From assembly GCA_002633005.1 (NCBI GenBank), contig NMRA01000025.1, positions 7,757 through 71,756 of the forward strand: a DNA stretch of 64,000 bases. Reading direction: 5' to 3'. A model generated the notes under the pieces. It did no database searches. It had not been told where the DNA came from and saw only the letters and a list, made by a program, of their open reading frames with translations. The translations under genes and the position numbers were made by a program. Shown in pieces: positions 1 through 12,600 of the stretch (positions within the stretch are counted from its first letter, which is position 1; each line of letters opens with the position of its first letter). Origin of the DNA: Phoronis australis (Eukaryota > Phoronida > Phoronidae).

Positions 1-293
1 CGCACAGTGATTGACGGGAAAAGAACTTGAACTGCACTGAGGGGTTGAAGTGTGTGCATTTTTTGGGACACGCGTTCATTTTCCCAGCCGCCCTGCAGAA
101 GCTGGACCAGTGACCGTGTTTCAACAAGGAATTTTGATACAGCTCTATAGGCCAAGGATTTCAGGATCATGTCTTTCCAAAAAATCTTCAGGAAATGACC
201 GTATTAAAATGAACTTTTCCCGAAACTGGGTCAAAAAACGACCTTGGAGCCACAACACAGGTATAGGTTCGAGTTAAGCCGCACGTCTCAAAT
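1..293. other. Window start, no gene recognised
   Basis: No exon of DBNL or any other protein was recognised. It probably lies in DBNL intron 1 or 5' flank, since the first DBNL coding exon was not located in the first 3.6 kb. Confidence 0.4.
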
Positions 294-553
294 GAATCAT
301 AGCGGAGCTGACCAGCGACTAGCATTAGTTCGTCGAATTGCGCATGAATCATAGCAGAGCTGACCAGCGACTAGCATTAGTTCGTCGAATTGCGCATGAA
401 TCATAGCAGAGGTGACCAGTGACTAGCATTAGTTCGTTGAATTGCGCATGAATCATAACAGAGCTGACCAGCGACTAGCATTAGTTCGTCGAATTGCGCA
501 TGAATCATAGCAGAGCTGACCAGCGACTAGCATTAGTTCGTCGAATTGCGCAT
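294..553. repeat. 52-bp tandem repeat, five copies
   Basis: Five consecutive 52-bp units start at 294, 346, 398, 450 and 502 with very few substitutions, so the array is recent. Each unit contains GCTGACCAGC and ATTGCGCAT. The final unit ends TGCGCATGCATGG. Units are spaced without variable spacers. Confidence 0.95.
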
Positions 554-1199
554 GCATGGATCAGACTTCCCGGCGACGCCACGACACCGGCCACCGTGGC
601 GGGAGCAGCTAATTTCTTGACTAACACCTGCTTCTAAATCTGGATTTAAGCAAAATGACGGAGTCCACGCATACACACATGCAAACGTATCCAAATACAA
701 TTAAATGTATTTTCATGTGAAACCATTCAATGTCCTTTGAACATTGACTTGCATGATGAGTTCTTCATTTTCTTAGATCTGCCCAGTCAGATAGAACTGC
801 GTTTCAAGTCATTCACTATAAGGCACTCGAGGGTTTAAATTGGAAGCTCGCGCCGTATGACGTCGTATGACATAGACGATGCGAGCCTCATTTGCATATA
901 TTAGTGACATCTGTTGGTTCAAAAAAGAGGATCGTGCCCGAGTACATGCCTGGGAAGAGGCATCTTTTGGAAGGATAAAACAAGTCATGTTCAAAGCATC
1001 CCAGTGCCATTAATATGTAGTCTTTGGGGACAAAAGTGGTGTCATTTTATAGCTAAAGAGTTAAGCTTTCAAACACAATGCTTGGATTCCAGACTACTTT
1101 TAACATTTACTTTTGAAATCACCTTTGAAAATACGTTAAAATGCGCTAAAACAGTTGTCCCTTCCTGGTTATCTCTTCCTGATAGTGGTTCATAAATAT

Positions 1200-2170
1200 A
1201 AAAGCACCTTGGCTTCAAATTACCACCCGATATCACTCACTTGCATGCTCCAAACTTATGGAGCACACAGATGTCAGTAATATTATGCCTCATCTTGACA
1301 CAAATAACATACTTTACACCTGGCAGAATGGTTTGCATAGCCTTAGATTATGCGAAACACAACTTGTCACATTCATAAATGACCTCCTTCAAACTATGGA
1401 GCCAGGCACTCAAACCGACGCCGTGGTGCTGGACTTCTCTTAGCCTTTGATAAGGTATCTCATCCAAGACTCTTGGAGAAGATCAGATACTACAATGTAA
1501 GGGGTCTCGTCTACATTGGATCCAGTCCTGTCTATCTCATAGAACTCAGAGAGTCGTCGTCGATGGCGAGTTGTCAAATTCCTCCCCAATTCAGTCAGGG
1601 AGCCCCAGGGCTCAATCCTTGGTCTTGCACTCTTCATACTCTATGACCTTCCTGACTCTATTCTTTCAAATGTCGGCCGGTCTCTTTGCTGATGATGAAG
1701 TCTTCTACAGACCTATTGCTTCCCACTATGATCGCCAAATACTTCAGCAAGACTTAGACTCCCTACCCTCGTGGGAAAAATCCTGGAAAATGGACTTCAA
1801 CGTTTCCAAATGCAATATTCTACGTGTCCACAGAAAACGTTCCCTCATGATATACAATTACAGTCTTAACAACGCATCGCTCAAATGGATAAACCAAGCC
1901 CCATACCTTGGAGTCACTGTTATCAATAATTTATCACGGAATACTAACATAGACACAGTCACCTCTAAGGCAGACAGAACTCTTGGCTTCTTTAAACCCA
2001 ACTTCAAATATGCTCCTCGTGAAACAAAAACCCTGACCTGCACTTCACTAGTGAGACCCAAACTTGAATATTCCTCCTCTGTCTGGGATCCCTCCACTCG
2101 CTTCAGTATTGATGAGAATTGTAAGCGGCCCTTGGATAATGTTCCTGTGGCATATTCAAAATTTTAAACC
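1200..2170 (+). pseudogene. Degenerate non-LTR retrotransposon reverse transcriptase fragment
   Basis: Pieces of a reverse-transcriptase domain occur in more than one frame: CETQLVTFINDLLQTMEPG and TDAVVLDFS (1340-1440); then, after a stop, a shift to a Lys-rich piece; then FADDEVFYRP around 1690; QQDLDSLPSWEKSW; PYLGVTV; and LVRPKLEYSSSVWDPS near 2055-2095. The FADD catalytic box is present. Stops and frameshifts at 1441 and about 1560 show it is dead. The order and motifs match the CR1/L2-like clade of metazoan LINEs; the exact clade is inference. Confidence 0.88.
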
Positions 2171-2690
2171 AGTATTTAATACAGCTAACAAAGTATCTCG
2201 TAAACATATGGTATCTGCCACATTCACCCAATTTTGCAGTGTTAGAGCAAGAACCGCCAAGTTCCAAGGTCCAGTTACAAAATTTTAAATGAATTTTTTC
2301 TAAACACTCGTATTCTTTAAAACCCCAGATCTCGACACCATAACACAATGTTGGACACACAAATTTGTCAAATAACTAAAAGGCAAGTGATGGGGACATA
2401 TCGCGACATTTGCACTGTAGTTTCAAAACACGTGATGCAGTTTATTTATTTGACAAGAGAGAGTTTTTGTCGCTTTCAACCATGACAATTTAGGTGTGTT
2501 AAAAATACCAAGATATTTATAATGAGATACAGCATCAACTTGCTGTTTGTTAAAAAAACCTTTTTTTATAATTTCTTAAGGGACTTCCATGGTCTTGGTT
2601 TTCTTTAAAGTCACAGCCATACACCATGAATCACAATAATCACCGAGGCAATTTAGCCTACGTTGCAAGTTAGACGCTGTTAGAGAGCAC
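2105..2690 (-). pseudogene. Second reverse-transcriptase fragment, opposite strand
   Basis: Read on the minus strand from about 2690, the sequence gives GDYCDSWCMAV, KTKTMEVP, a stop, then HYKYLGIFNTPKLSW near 2490, and finally CYGVEIWGF, EKIHLKF and YWFKIL (2360-2170). These are the YKYLG and EVWG boxes of another LINE reverse transcriptase, different from the plus-strand copy it abuts. Stop codons and a missing catalytic part show it is a fossil. Confidence 0.75.
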
Positions 2691-2829
2691 AAAACATATA
2701 TAATAGTGAATTAATATTATTTTGTAGCATGCTCATCTAAGTAGATGCTATTTGTGTTACTACGTGAATCGAGTTTTGCTAAAATCTCATTGAGATACAA
2801 AACAAATTTATAGCAGACGAGTGTACATT

Positions 2830-3040
2830 TCACGAGCTGGCAAAATGCTATTTAAAAACTTTCAAAATGAAAACCTAAAAAAATAATATGATCGCCCTCA
2901 TGTTTAGGATGGGTAATTTCGTGCCTGATTACCCAAATTAATCTCCAGACAAAGAAATCAGCTAAAGGAGGATGGTTTCTTTGAAGATAGTGGCAGATTT
3001 TAAGGTTAACGAACCAGTGGAGTTGCTCAAACTTGACTGA
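2830..3040. repeat. Dispersed repeat, copy also at 11290-11510
   Basis: Shares the order of short blocks (ATGCTATTTA, AACTTTCAAAA, a GAT..GGT..ATTACC block, then a GG.GAGTTGC block) with 11290-11510. Both are diverged. Function unknown. Confidence 0.5.
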
Positions 3041-3289
3041 TTGGAGATGTCAGCATAGGATTTTTTCGCAGTTGAATGTCAAGCACTGGTAGTACGTGGG
3101 TTGAAATATTAATTGTAAACCAGTTGAAATAAAAACAGTAAACTAATTTGCATGTGAAATTATTCAGCTTACCAGGAATTGTTCAACTTTAGTTATGCTA
3201 CAGTAATCGGTTGCAGTTATGTAGTGCAACATACTGTAACTAACTCCAGTCAATACCTGCTTGAAATTCTCTGTATCATTTTGTTGTGG

Positions 3290-3480
3290 TCAGACTCTAC
3301 CACTTGGCTTGTTATGACAAGTCATTTTGTATGCCCAGCATGGTCTCAAGGGCAAACTAATTGTCATTTTTGTAAACCCAGAAATCACTTCTCATCTGGG
3401 TTGAAATCAATGTTAAAGGAGAAGTGGTCTAAATTGCAAGTTTTCTCCTTGGCCAAACTGCGAGTTTATAGTCACTGTAA
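3290..3480. repeat. Dispersed repeat, copy also at 37560-37760
   Basis: Contains AGCATGGTCTCAAGG, CCAGAAATCACTTC and ATGGTCTAAAT-like blocks in the same order as 37560-37760. A diverged mobile-element family; no coding capacity seen. Confidence 0.7.
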
Positions 3481-3607
3481 CCTTCAACTGCTTTCTTAAA
3501 ATAGGTGAGCAAAAAATTTCATTGGCAAATGGACTTTGATATGTGCACTATGTGATGGAATGCATTCCACTATGGTTTTGGTCATGCCACTGATGTCTGT
3601 TTTGCAG

Positions 3608-3663
3608 GGCAATATTTGGATATGAAGGTGTCACTCCTGTGCTGAAGTGTGTGTCTCAAGGCG
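3608..3663 (+). CDS. DBNL: DBNL exon A (ADF-H domain, start)
   Basis: Preceded by ttttgcag and followed by gtaaga. It encodes A-I-F-G-Y-E-G..., matching the vertebrate W-ALFTYEG segment. The first base completes a codon from the missing upstream exon, expected to be Trp (TG|G). The last G joins AG of the next exon to make Glu. Confidence 0.9.
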
Positions 3664-6600
3664 GTAAGAAGGATTTGTTTTTGCTAATGTAGAAAAAACA
3701 TTTTGAACATTATGTATTGATACATTTAGTCAATAGATGGGGTCGTATGTTGCTTAGAAAGGCATTGTGGGATAATGTCTGATTGCAGTACACGACTTTT
3801 TATTAACAACAAAACACAACACAAATTTAATAAAGACTCAAAATGCTGTAATCGTGGAAATATAAAATTGAGAAGTCATTGACATCAGTTCTTCTTTGAC
3901 AGCTGAGGTTGGACGGATTACTTAATACAGGTCAATTTTACAGTTGAGTTACACGGTCAGATATTGTCTCAGACTCTGGGAACCAATTGCTTTAATTGGT
4001 ACTGAAAAATAACTTTTATTCAAAGTTACTGAACCAGATGAAAGAAGATAGCTCAAAACATTTTTGGCCAATTCAGTTAAAGGTAGATTTTGATATAAAA
4101 GTGACTTTATTTCAATATGGAATTTACCAAAGTATTAATTTGCTGTATCGTTTATATTACTTGAGACAACGAATCTAGTATTATTGGAGACATGTCGGGA
4201 AATTAATAATTTTCCTGTCGGTGTGTGCTTTTTTACTGCATATTAAGTATAAAAACTGCCACCCTATGTAATAGTTTATGGATTAAAATCATTGTGAATA
4301 AACCCCAGAGAGTTCTTAGAATAATTGTCTTTGAAACTTAGTTATGTGTAACTCAAAAGTTTTTAAATGCATCTTTGTGTTTACATTTTAGAGGATGGCA
4401 TTGAGGAGATGGTCGATGATCTCAATAGTGGCAAGATTTTGTATGCCTACTGTCGAGTAAAGGACCCCAACACTGGTCTAGCCAAGTTTGTCTTAATAAA
4501 TTGGGTAGGGATGTCAGCTTTGTGTTAATTAGTTGTGCTGTTGTTATGATCTTGGCGCACAAGTTGGAGGACACGATACTATTATGGTGGAAGTTGATGG
4601 GTTGGCGTTAATGGAGTTGTAACTTATTAAAGAACAGGTGTATGTTTCATTAAAAAGTGACAAGTCAGGAATTTGGTCTTGTACTTAAAACTATTTCTGA
4701 TAAATAATTAAATCTCACTTTCGCAGTAGTACTAAATCTTAGTGAGAATATACTGTCTGCTAATTTCTTATAATACTTCTACAAAGTATTTCTAGACTGT
4801 GATGCGCTCGTAATTACTTCACTTAACTTTTTTCAGCAACTGTGCAATGGGAGCGTAAGACCAAATTTCTCTTGTGTCACTTTTCATGAAACTGTACTCA
4901 GACGTGTTACACAAGGGTTCACAAATATGTCATTTGTCAAACGGTTGGTGCCTGAACGTCTAAAAGGACAGCTGAGGAACGGATTCGGACAGCTGATGTG
5001 AACTGCCCAGCTGGAGTACTGGTTAAGCCAGTCAGCCAACTGTACTAGGATCAAAATGCAGCTAGTTATGGGATGTTGTGAGTGAAAAGTTGGCAAAATA
5101 AGCGAAGCTCAGTTTTTTAGTCAACTCAAACTCGATTATGTAGTCCTCTTGCAGGTACCACCTCATTGCTGGACTGAATTGTTAATAAAATTAATATGTT
5201 TAATATTAATAGTATGTGGTGTAGAGAGAGAAATGAATTGGAGTAATATTAAGAAACCATAGAATGAATGAAAATGTGGTAACATACTAATAGCTCTTAT
5301 GGAACTACTTATTTTTGTCACAGAATGTTTTTGTGTTGCCACTGATGTCAATTTTCAGTAGAAGTAGTGTATGGTAACATCTCGCCAATGTAGGACAATT
5401 GTGGGTAAACTATTTACTACAATCATGTCCTGAGAATTGAAAAAATTACATTTCTCCGAAATTGATGAGATTTTTTCGAACCCTTGCGAAATAAGCTAAG
5501 TGGAGGCAAATCCTGCTAAAATGTTGCAAAATACATCTCCGTCTGGGCGTCCGTTGTCTGGCGTCTGCAGCTATATTTCCTAAACCCTTTGTGGGATATT
5601 AATGAGTTTTTGCAGGTGTGTTTCTATGAGAAGCTGATGACAAAGGACAACGAATTTCGGACCAATCCGACCAATTTTAGTTTCATGGTTGTCTTGTAAT
5701 TCTTGGATGGATTTTCATGCAATTTCGAAGCTTATGTTTCTGTTAAGGAAATGACTGTAGTCTTCCATTTTCTTATGGATTGGATTTATTTTTGTACCAC
5801 CCAGTAGCTATTTTTACAATTTTCAGTCTGATTTTCGTTCCTGATAAGAGGACGTTGATTTTTGGACGGATCTGATATCAGTGATGCCTCCTGGTTGTGA
5901 TCTTTGTCTTTTTTGGATCCTCGGCCATATCTCCTTACTCCTTTGAAGGGTCTTTGTGAAATTTTACAAGTGTTGTATTATACGTGTGACTACGGCTACC
6001 TATGACTGTTGGATGGTTCTGACTGCTGTTATTGTATCTACCACTTTTGGATGGTTCTGGCTACTGTAACTGTACCCCCTAGTGGCAGTTTTATTTGTTA
6101 CGTTTAAGTCTCTGTATCTTCAAAGCTCTTTCACAGTTTTTATTGAGATTAGGCAAACGAGTTTCTGTTATTATGGCGATAGCATCTATCCAGTTTGGGA
6201 TGGACTTAATGTATAAGTGTCTATTTTTCACACTAATAAACACCCCTAGAAGCACCCTGTTTATGTTGCTGTTGTGGGGGCTCTTGTTGAAGATTGCGTT
6301 ACCCTCTGCCACTGTTAATAGAAAACAACTGGAACGCCCTGTACCATGTGTCAGACAACTTAAATCTCATGGTCCAGGGCATTGCGCTTGTTGTCTTTAA
6401 ACACTGGCAGAGGGTGACAAAATTTGTGCATAAACCAGTCAGTCGTTGGTCCCCAGCAGAGGGAGCTAGGCGGCGCCGCAATGTCGAAATAATTATTTTA
6501 CACTAAGTTCCATAAATTGTTATTTGTAATTTTCTTTTACGTTTAGTTATTCATCTGGATGCCCATTGTTTAATGTTTGTTCAGTAAGGTTTGTTCCTAC

Positions 6601-9600
6601 ACATCTCATTTCAGACGAGGTAATTTACACAAAATGTGTCTACCGTTCAGATTAATTTGGTTTTTTGTTGTCAACTGTGTATTCCTTTGTTAGCTATAGA
6701 ATGGTGCTGTGCGACAATAATAATGTTTCAGAAGAGCTGGATGTAGTTCTGAGGACCTATTTTCTGTCACGAAGTCCCTTATTATTCCCTAAAACACCAT
6801 GCATCTTGCCATGTCATGTTTACAGTTTTCTTTTCTTCCAGCAAGGCGAAGGAGTTCCTGAAAATGTCAAGTTCAAATGTGCCAATCACATGCCAGATGT
6901 GTCGAGGTTCTTTCATGTAGGTTTTGCTACAGCGATGTTTGTATTAATTCTTAGGTGGTTGTCACTTTGTGTTAGTTGAATAATGGGATTTAAATGCTGA
7001 AATGGAGTTACCCATAAAGAAGACTTTAAAAAGATAATGAACTGTGGCTAGATGTGTCATCCTTGCAGAATTCTGCTGCAATTGGCAGAATATCGCAACA
7101 TAAAACAATTAGACGGACTCATAGCCCCATTTCCTATTCCCCTAGCCATTTCCTTTTGTCTCCTTTCCTGATCATGTACCAGCTTATTGTGACTGAAGAA
7201 GTTTACAAGAACTTGATGCGGGCGGGTATTGAGTGCAGGTCTCAAAAAACGAGTTGGGTATAAAGACCAGAACCAACATTGCTTTTGTGTCCTTATATCT
7301 GGCTTGTTTGGTTTTTGTTTGCATTCTGACGGTGTTTGTGCTGACATACAGGATGTATCAACACTATTAGTCAGACTGTCTTTGTGTTTGCAAATCCTTA
7401 CTAATTCTATATTTGTAACACAACAGGGTGCTCATGTGACCATCAATGCCAGAACTGACGATGATGTTGAAGAAGATGTTATTCTGGAAAAGGTGTCGAA
7501 AGCTTCAGGTAGAACCACAACTGTTTTCAACAGTTACTAAACTTCTTTCCTGATAGACCCAATTTATCAACTGCCTTAGCTATACATTAGAAACTCAACT
7601 CGTTGCACCACACTTTGTACTTTGTCAATAGTTTTCTACAAGAAATGCTGTTGCCAAGAAACCTATTTTTCAGGAATGTTGATAAAAGGCCGTCTGTTCT
7701 GGAGCAGAGCAAGTAGTGCATTAGAAATGACATGTTGGCATTGAAACACTGGCTAAAATAAATTGATGAATTGTGGACTAAAACTGCTGATTTTTCAAAC
7801 TGTTTGGCTTTTGAAATTGAATACCTGGTGAAAAGTTAGGCTAGGATTATGCTAACCGTCCTGAAGAAATACATATTAAGGTTTCAATTCTTTGGTACCC
7901 CTTGATGAATGGTTTTAGCAACTCCTTGAATTGTGAAGGATAACTAATATGCAAGTTGTGATGTCAGGTAAAAGAACACGGAATGCTTATCCATGGCCTA
8001 TATTGACATCTGGACTTGAGAGCTCCTATGAAAGAATTTTTTTATTATTTTCATGTACACAGAAACCTCTCAACTGAAAAAAATATGCATAATATGCCAC
8101 TGTATGGAAATGATTGCTTAACAATCAACTGAGAATACCTCCCACAGGGGGTACTTGGCTACATCTTTTGATAGGGGTACAGCTAGAAAATTTGGATACC
8201 GTCCTATTCAGAGAATACGGTAGAGTCACTAAAATGACCCATTTTAGGGAGCTTCCATCAAAATGTCTCTCATGGTTCTGTTTCAGAAACACCACCCTTT
8301 CATAAGCATTCTTAAATTGCTAATTTTTAACCTGTGTCAGAAACAAAACTGTTACCCAGCTGTATGAAATTTTCTCAGAAAAGGCTCCCTTCTGTAGGGA
8401 ATGTTGTTAAAAAAGCACTTTTTCACAGGGAAACTGGTTGTGAAATAGTCACCCTTGTGATTGGGTGACACATCTGTATACTTCCTCTATAGGAGTATCC
8501 ACTGGTTTGGTTCATTTCCTTGCCTGTAATGAGTAGTCTGTATGAGCCAGCTGTGACACTGAGTGCAAGCAATGTTCAGACCTTGGTTATGATGTCTGAT
8601 AGGGTAATGTCACTTCTGTTCACAGGTGCCAGGTACGGTGTCCATAAAGAGAAAGCCCAAGTTATTCCAGAGGCTGGTCCTGTGGTTAGTGTTGCATTCA
8701 AGAATGAGGCCATTTTATGGTGTTTTATTCACTGTTGGTATTTTATAGGAGTCTTTAATTGAGTTCAAAGTTGCCAAGAATACTTTTAGCTTATAACCGA
8801 GTCTCAGTTTTATAACAAGGATGTGACATTAAGCTCTTTTAGTTATGGGAGTATGAAAGCGGTTTACCCTATTGATAAAATCTAAGTGCTAGACAGTGCA
8901 GAGTTGGCACTGGTGAAATGTAATTTCTTCCATCCACGTATATTAGGAAACTTTGATTCATTTGAATGTCTTACTGAACTACAATCTTCATTTGGTAACT
9001 ATGTTGTCCGCATGATTGTGGTCACAAATATTTAAAACTTTGCTGTTAAAGTCCCATTGCTTTAAGGAGAAGTCAACCATTTGTAATACTTGCCAAGAGT
9101 TACCTAGCAATGTATTGAATATAAAACATTTAGATACTGATTATTTGGCTGAAAGAATGTCTGCAGAAATAAGATTTAAGAAAATACAGTAAGGCGCTGG
9201 ATTTCATCCTGTTTAGCTGGCTAAAAACGAACATTGAATTTAGACATTTTACTTTCACAAATTGGTCTCATATTCCATACTTTGATATGATTCTGTTACC
9301 AACTCAAATCTTGAGGCATTTTCTAATTCACAGTTTTAGTGTTGGCCAACCCCTGCCAATAGTCTGAAGCGTTTTTTTTTTTTGAGTCGCTGTTGGTTTC
9401 AGTGCTCTTGTTGATAACGGAAATGGGAATCTTATCAGCTCAAGGAATATCATGAGACTGACTTGAAGGCCTAATTTGATTTTTGTTTTTAGACAGCTAA
9501 GCAGGCTGAAATGCAACTTTAACCATCAGGGTTTTACTTAAAATATAAATGTTTATTGTAGTTACAAGGGGATGACACAGGCCGGTTATAGACTTACTTT

Positions 9601-12600
9601 TCCATCAAAATATGCTTAGGTCTATTGAATATTCTTGTACAAACTTTTATGAAAAAGTCTGCTTCTGATCATTCAAGTGTTCGAGAAAGTTTGTGGACAC
9701 ATTTTGTTAAAGGAAGGCATGCCTGCCATAGACTGCTTTCTGAGAAATCTTAGTGTAATGGTCCATTCAACTCGTGCTCTCGCATAGCTCTATTCTCTAA
9801 TATTTGGATGCATTTGCAGGGCTCTGTCTACAAACGGACAAGGGCGGACTCTGACATTAAGACAGCACGTAGAGATCAGTTCTGGGAGAAGACTGAGGTA
9901 TGATGAAACTTACAGTCAATGGTTGCCTAGGGTTTTCCCCCTTACACGCATATATATTTATGCTATACATGCTACTGAGGGTTGCTTTTTAGTTATTATA
10001 AACACTAAGAAATGCTAGAATCCATTGTTATCAATCACATTTTAGCATGCATTTTCACAAAAATATGAATCGTCAAATTTTTGTGACGAAGGATGTGATC
10101 AGGTCTCTTTAAAGCTCCCCAGCCTAATACTTGGCCATGACATCTCGCGAGGTTGTGGAAGTCATGACAAGCCCAGTCTCAGGTCTGGTCTATTGGGTCA
10201 TTGATTGCAGGTTTGGAACTTGGTCATTATAGCCAATATTCGGTTCAAATAGAGCTGCAGGACCATCAAAATTTCTTTCTCAATTCTGGTAAATGGACAT
10301 AAATGGCATATGTGACACTAAATCTGACTTTCAGTGTGCAAGCTTCCAACCCTGTTTAAGTTGGTTGGTTTGTGGACTACTTGCCCTGAATGGTTATTAG
10401 TTTTCCCAGTGTTTTGCATTGTTCAGAGTATTTGTCACTGAGTAGGATGTACCAACCACATCCGATCACTTGATTGTGATTTTGCCCGCCATTCCACTAA
10501 TATAAGTGCTAACATTTTATGTCCAGTATGTTGGTGTCCCATGCTTTTACAGTTCACATCACTTGCCTTAATGACAGTGCAACTTAGGGTATGTGTGGGT
10601 TACCACAAACGATTGTATTGAGTGTATTTGACCTTATTGACTCTGTTAACTGAATATCTATGAGCAAGTGATACGTGAAACCATGCTGTGCTCTGCTGTT
10701 TTCAGAAAGAAGAGCAGCACCGCAAAGCTGACGAACAACAAAAGGCAATGGAAGAGAGAGCCAAACTTGAACGGGAGAGGAAGGAAAGGGAGGTAATTCT
10801 CAGTTGTTGAACCAGGCGCGTGTCTTAAAAATTGCGATTCATGCCAAGAATTGTACGATGACACTTGGCTTACCTTAAAATCCAACTGCTGCCTGGTGGT
10901 TTGGTAATTGGGCTAATTATGTTGCACACACAGCAGAATTAATGAGGAACATATTATTGCAACATTTAACAAACAAGGCATTCCCATTTAAAAAGGAGTT
11001 TTCCCATATTGTGCCAAACTGAAATGTAATATTACAATATTGAAGAGAAACTTTAACATTTTGTCTTTAAATTTGATTTGCAATCCAACATTATCTTCTT
11101 AGTACATTTCATTCTGTACTTTTGAAAAAAATTTGTTTAGTCTCCCGTTAATTAGCCATTGAAATTTGTGTGCGTAAGCTTAAACTCACAAGCAATGTGT
11201 GAAATCACATTTATCAAATTAAGTTGCAAAAGTCACATTTCTTGTCTAATTTTAAAAGCTCAATAACCTCTTGTGACTGCTTTTCACAATATATTCAAAT
11301 ATGCTATTTACAAACTTTCAAAACGAAAAATTAAAAATACTATTGTCATTCCCTATGTGTTTATGATGGTGTCATTACCTAGATAACACCAACAGCCTGA
11401 GGCAACCACAACAACATGGTGTCTTTGATCTGAACTGGCAAATTCTGAGGTGCGCAAACTGGTCGAGTTGCCTAATCTCGACCGGTTTGTATGTCACCCT
11501 AAGGTTGATTATAGGACTTATAAATAATATGTTAAACAGTTTCTGATTTCATTCTTGTTAAAGAATATTCTGGAACTATTTGACTGCCAACTTTGGACAT
11601 TAGCCCAACAAAATGATAAACTATCCTGCTGGTAAAGACCTACCTGTACATATCATGCTGGTAAAGACCTACCTGTACATATCATGCTGGTAAAGACCTA
11701 CCTGTACATATCCTGCTGGTAAAGACCTACCTGTACATATCCTGCTGGTAAAGACCTACCTGTACATATCCTGCTGGTAAAGACCTACCTGTACATATCC
11801 TGCTGGTAAAGACCTACCTGTACATATCCTGCTGGTAAAGACCTACCTGTACATATCCTGCTGGTAAAGACCTACCTGTACATATCCTGCTGGTAAAGAC
11901 CTACCTGTACATATCATGCAGGTAAAGACCTACCTGTACATATCCTGCTGGTAAAGACCTACCTGTACATATCATGCAGGTAAAGACCTACCTGTACATA
12001 TCCTGCTGGTAAAGACCTACCTGTACATATCATGCAGGTAAAGACCTACCTGTACATATCATATTCTCTCAGAAGATTAAGTGGCCGCTTCCAAGAAACT
12101 GACTTCAGTTAATTTTTTGTCTCAACTTCGAAACTTTGAAACTTATACATTTGGTATGTTAATTAGTCAAAATTAAGACGAAACTTACATCGAAAACTTA
12201 AATCAAACTTAAGATCTCTTTCACGTAACTTATCTTAAAATTTGCTGAAATTTATGTTCGTCTTAGCTAAGTCAGTTTTCTTACAACGAGTCCAAGACTT
12301 ATAATTTTGTCGTATCTGTCCTTGACCTTGTGCGTGAAGGAATATTCATCATCTAAGAAAAAGTGAATGTTTAAAGTTTCTGTGAATAAGAGAACTAAGT
12401 GATTTGCAAAGTGTCAACTGTAAAGTGCATCTGGCCAGCTCGTGCATCACACAGATACAACTTGAAACTAAATTTGGCTTTAGGCACGTGAAGAAACTGA
12501 ACGTAACCGCAAAATTAATGAACACATGAAGCAAGTGACGGAGATTAGGAAAATGGAGAGAGCGGCAAGTCTGTCAGAGGAAGACAAGGAGAAGAAGCGA

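Noticed and set aside
11623-12060. Regular 29-bp repeats resembling a CRISPR array
   Set aside because: Units are directly contiguous with no unique spacers, and the host is a eukaryote. It is a minisatellite.
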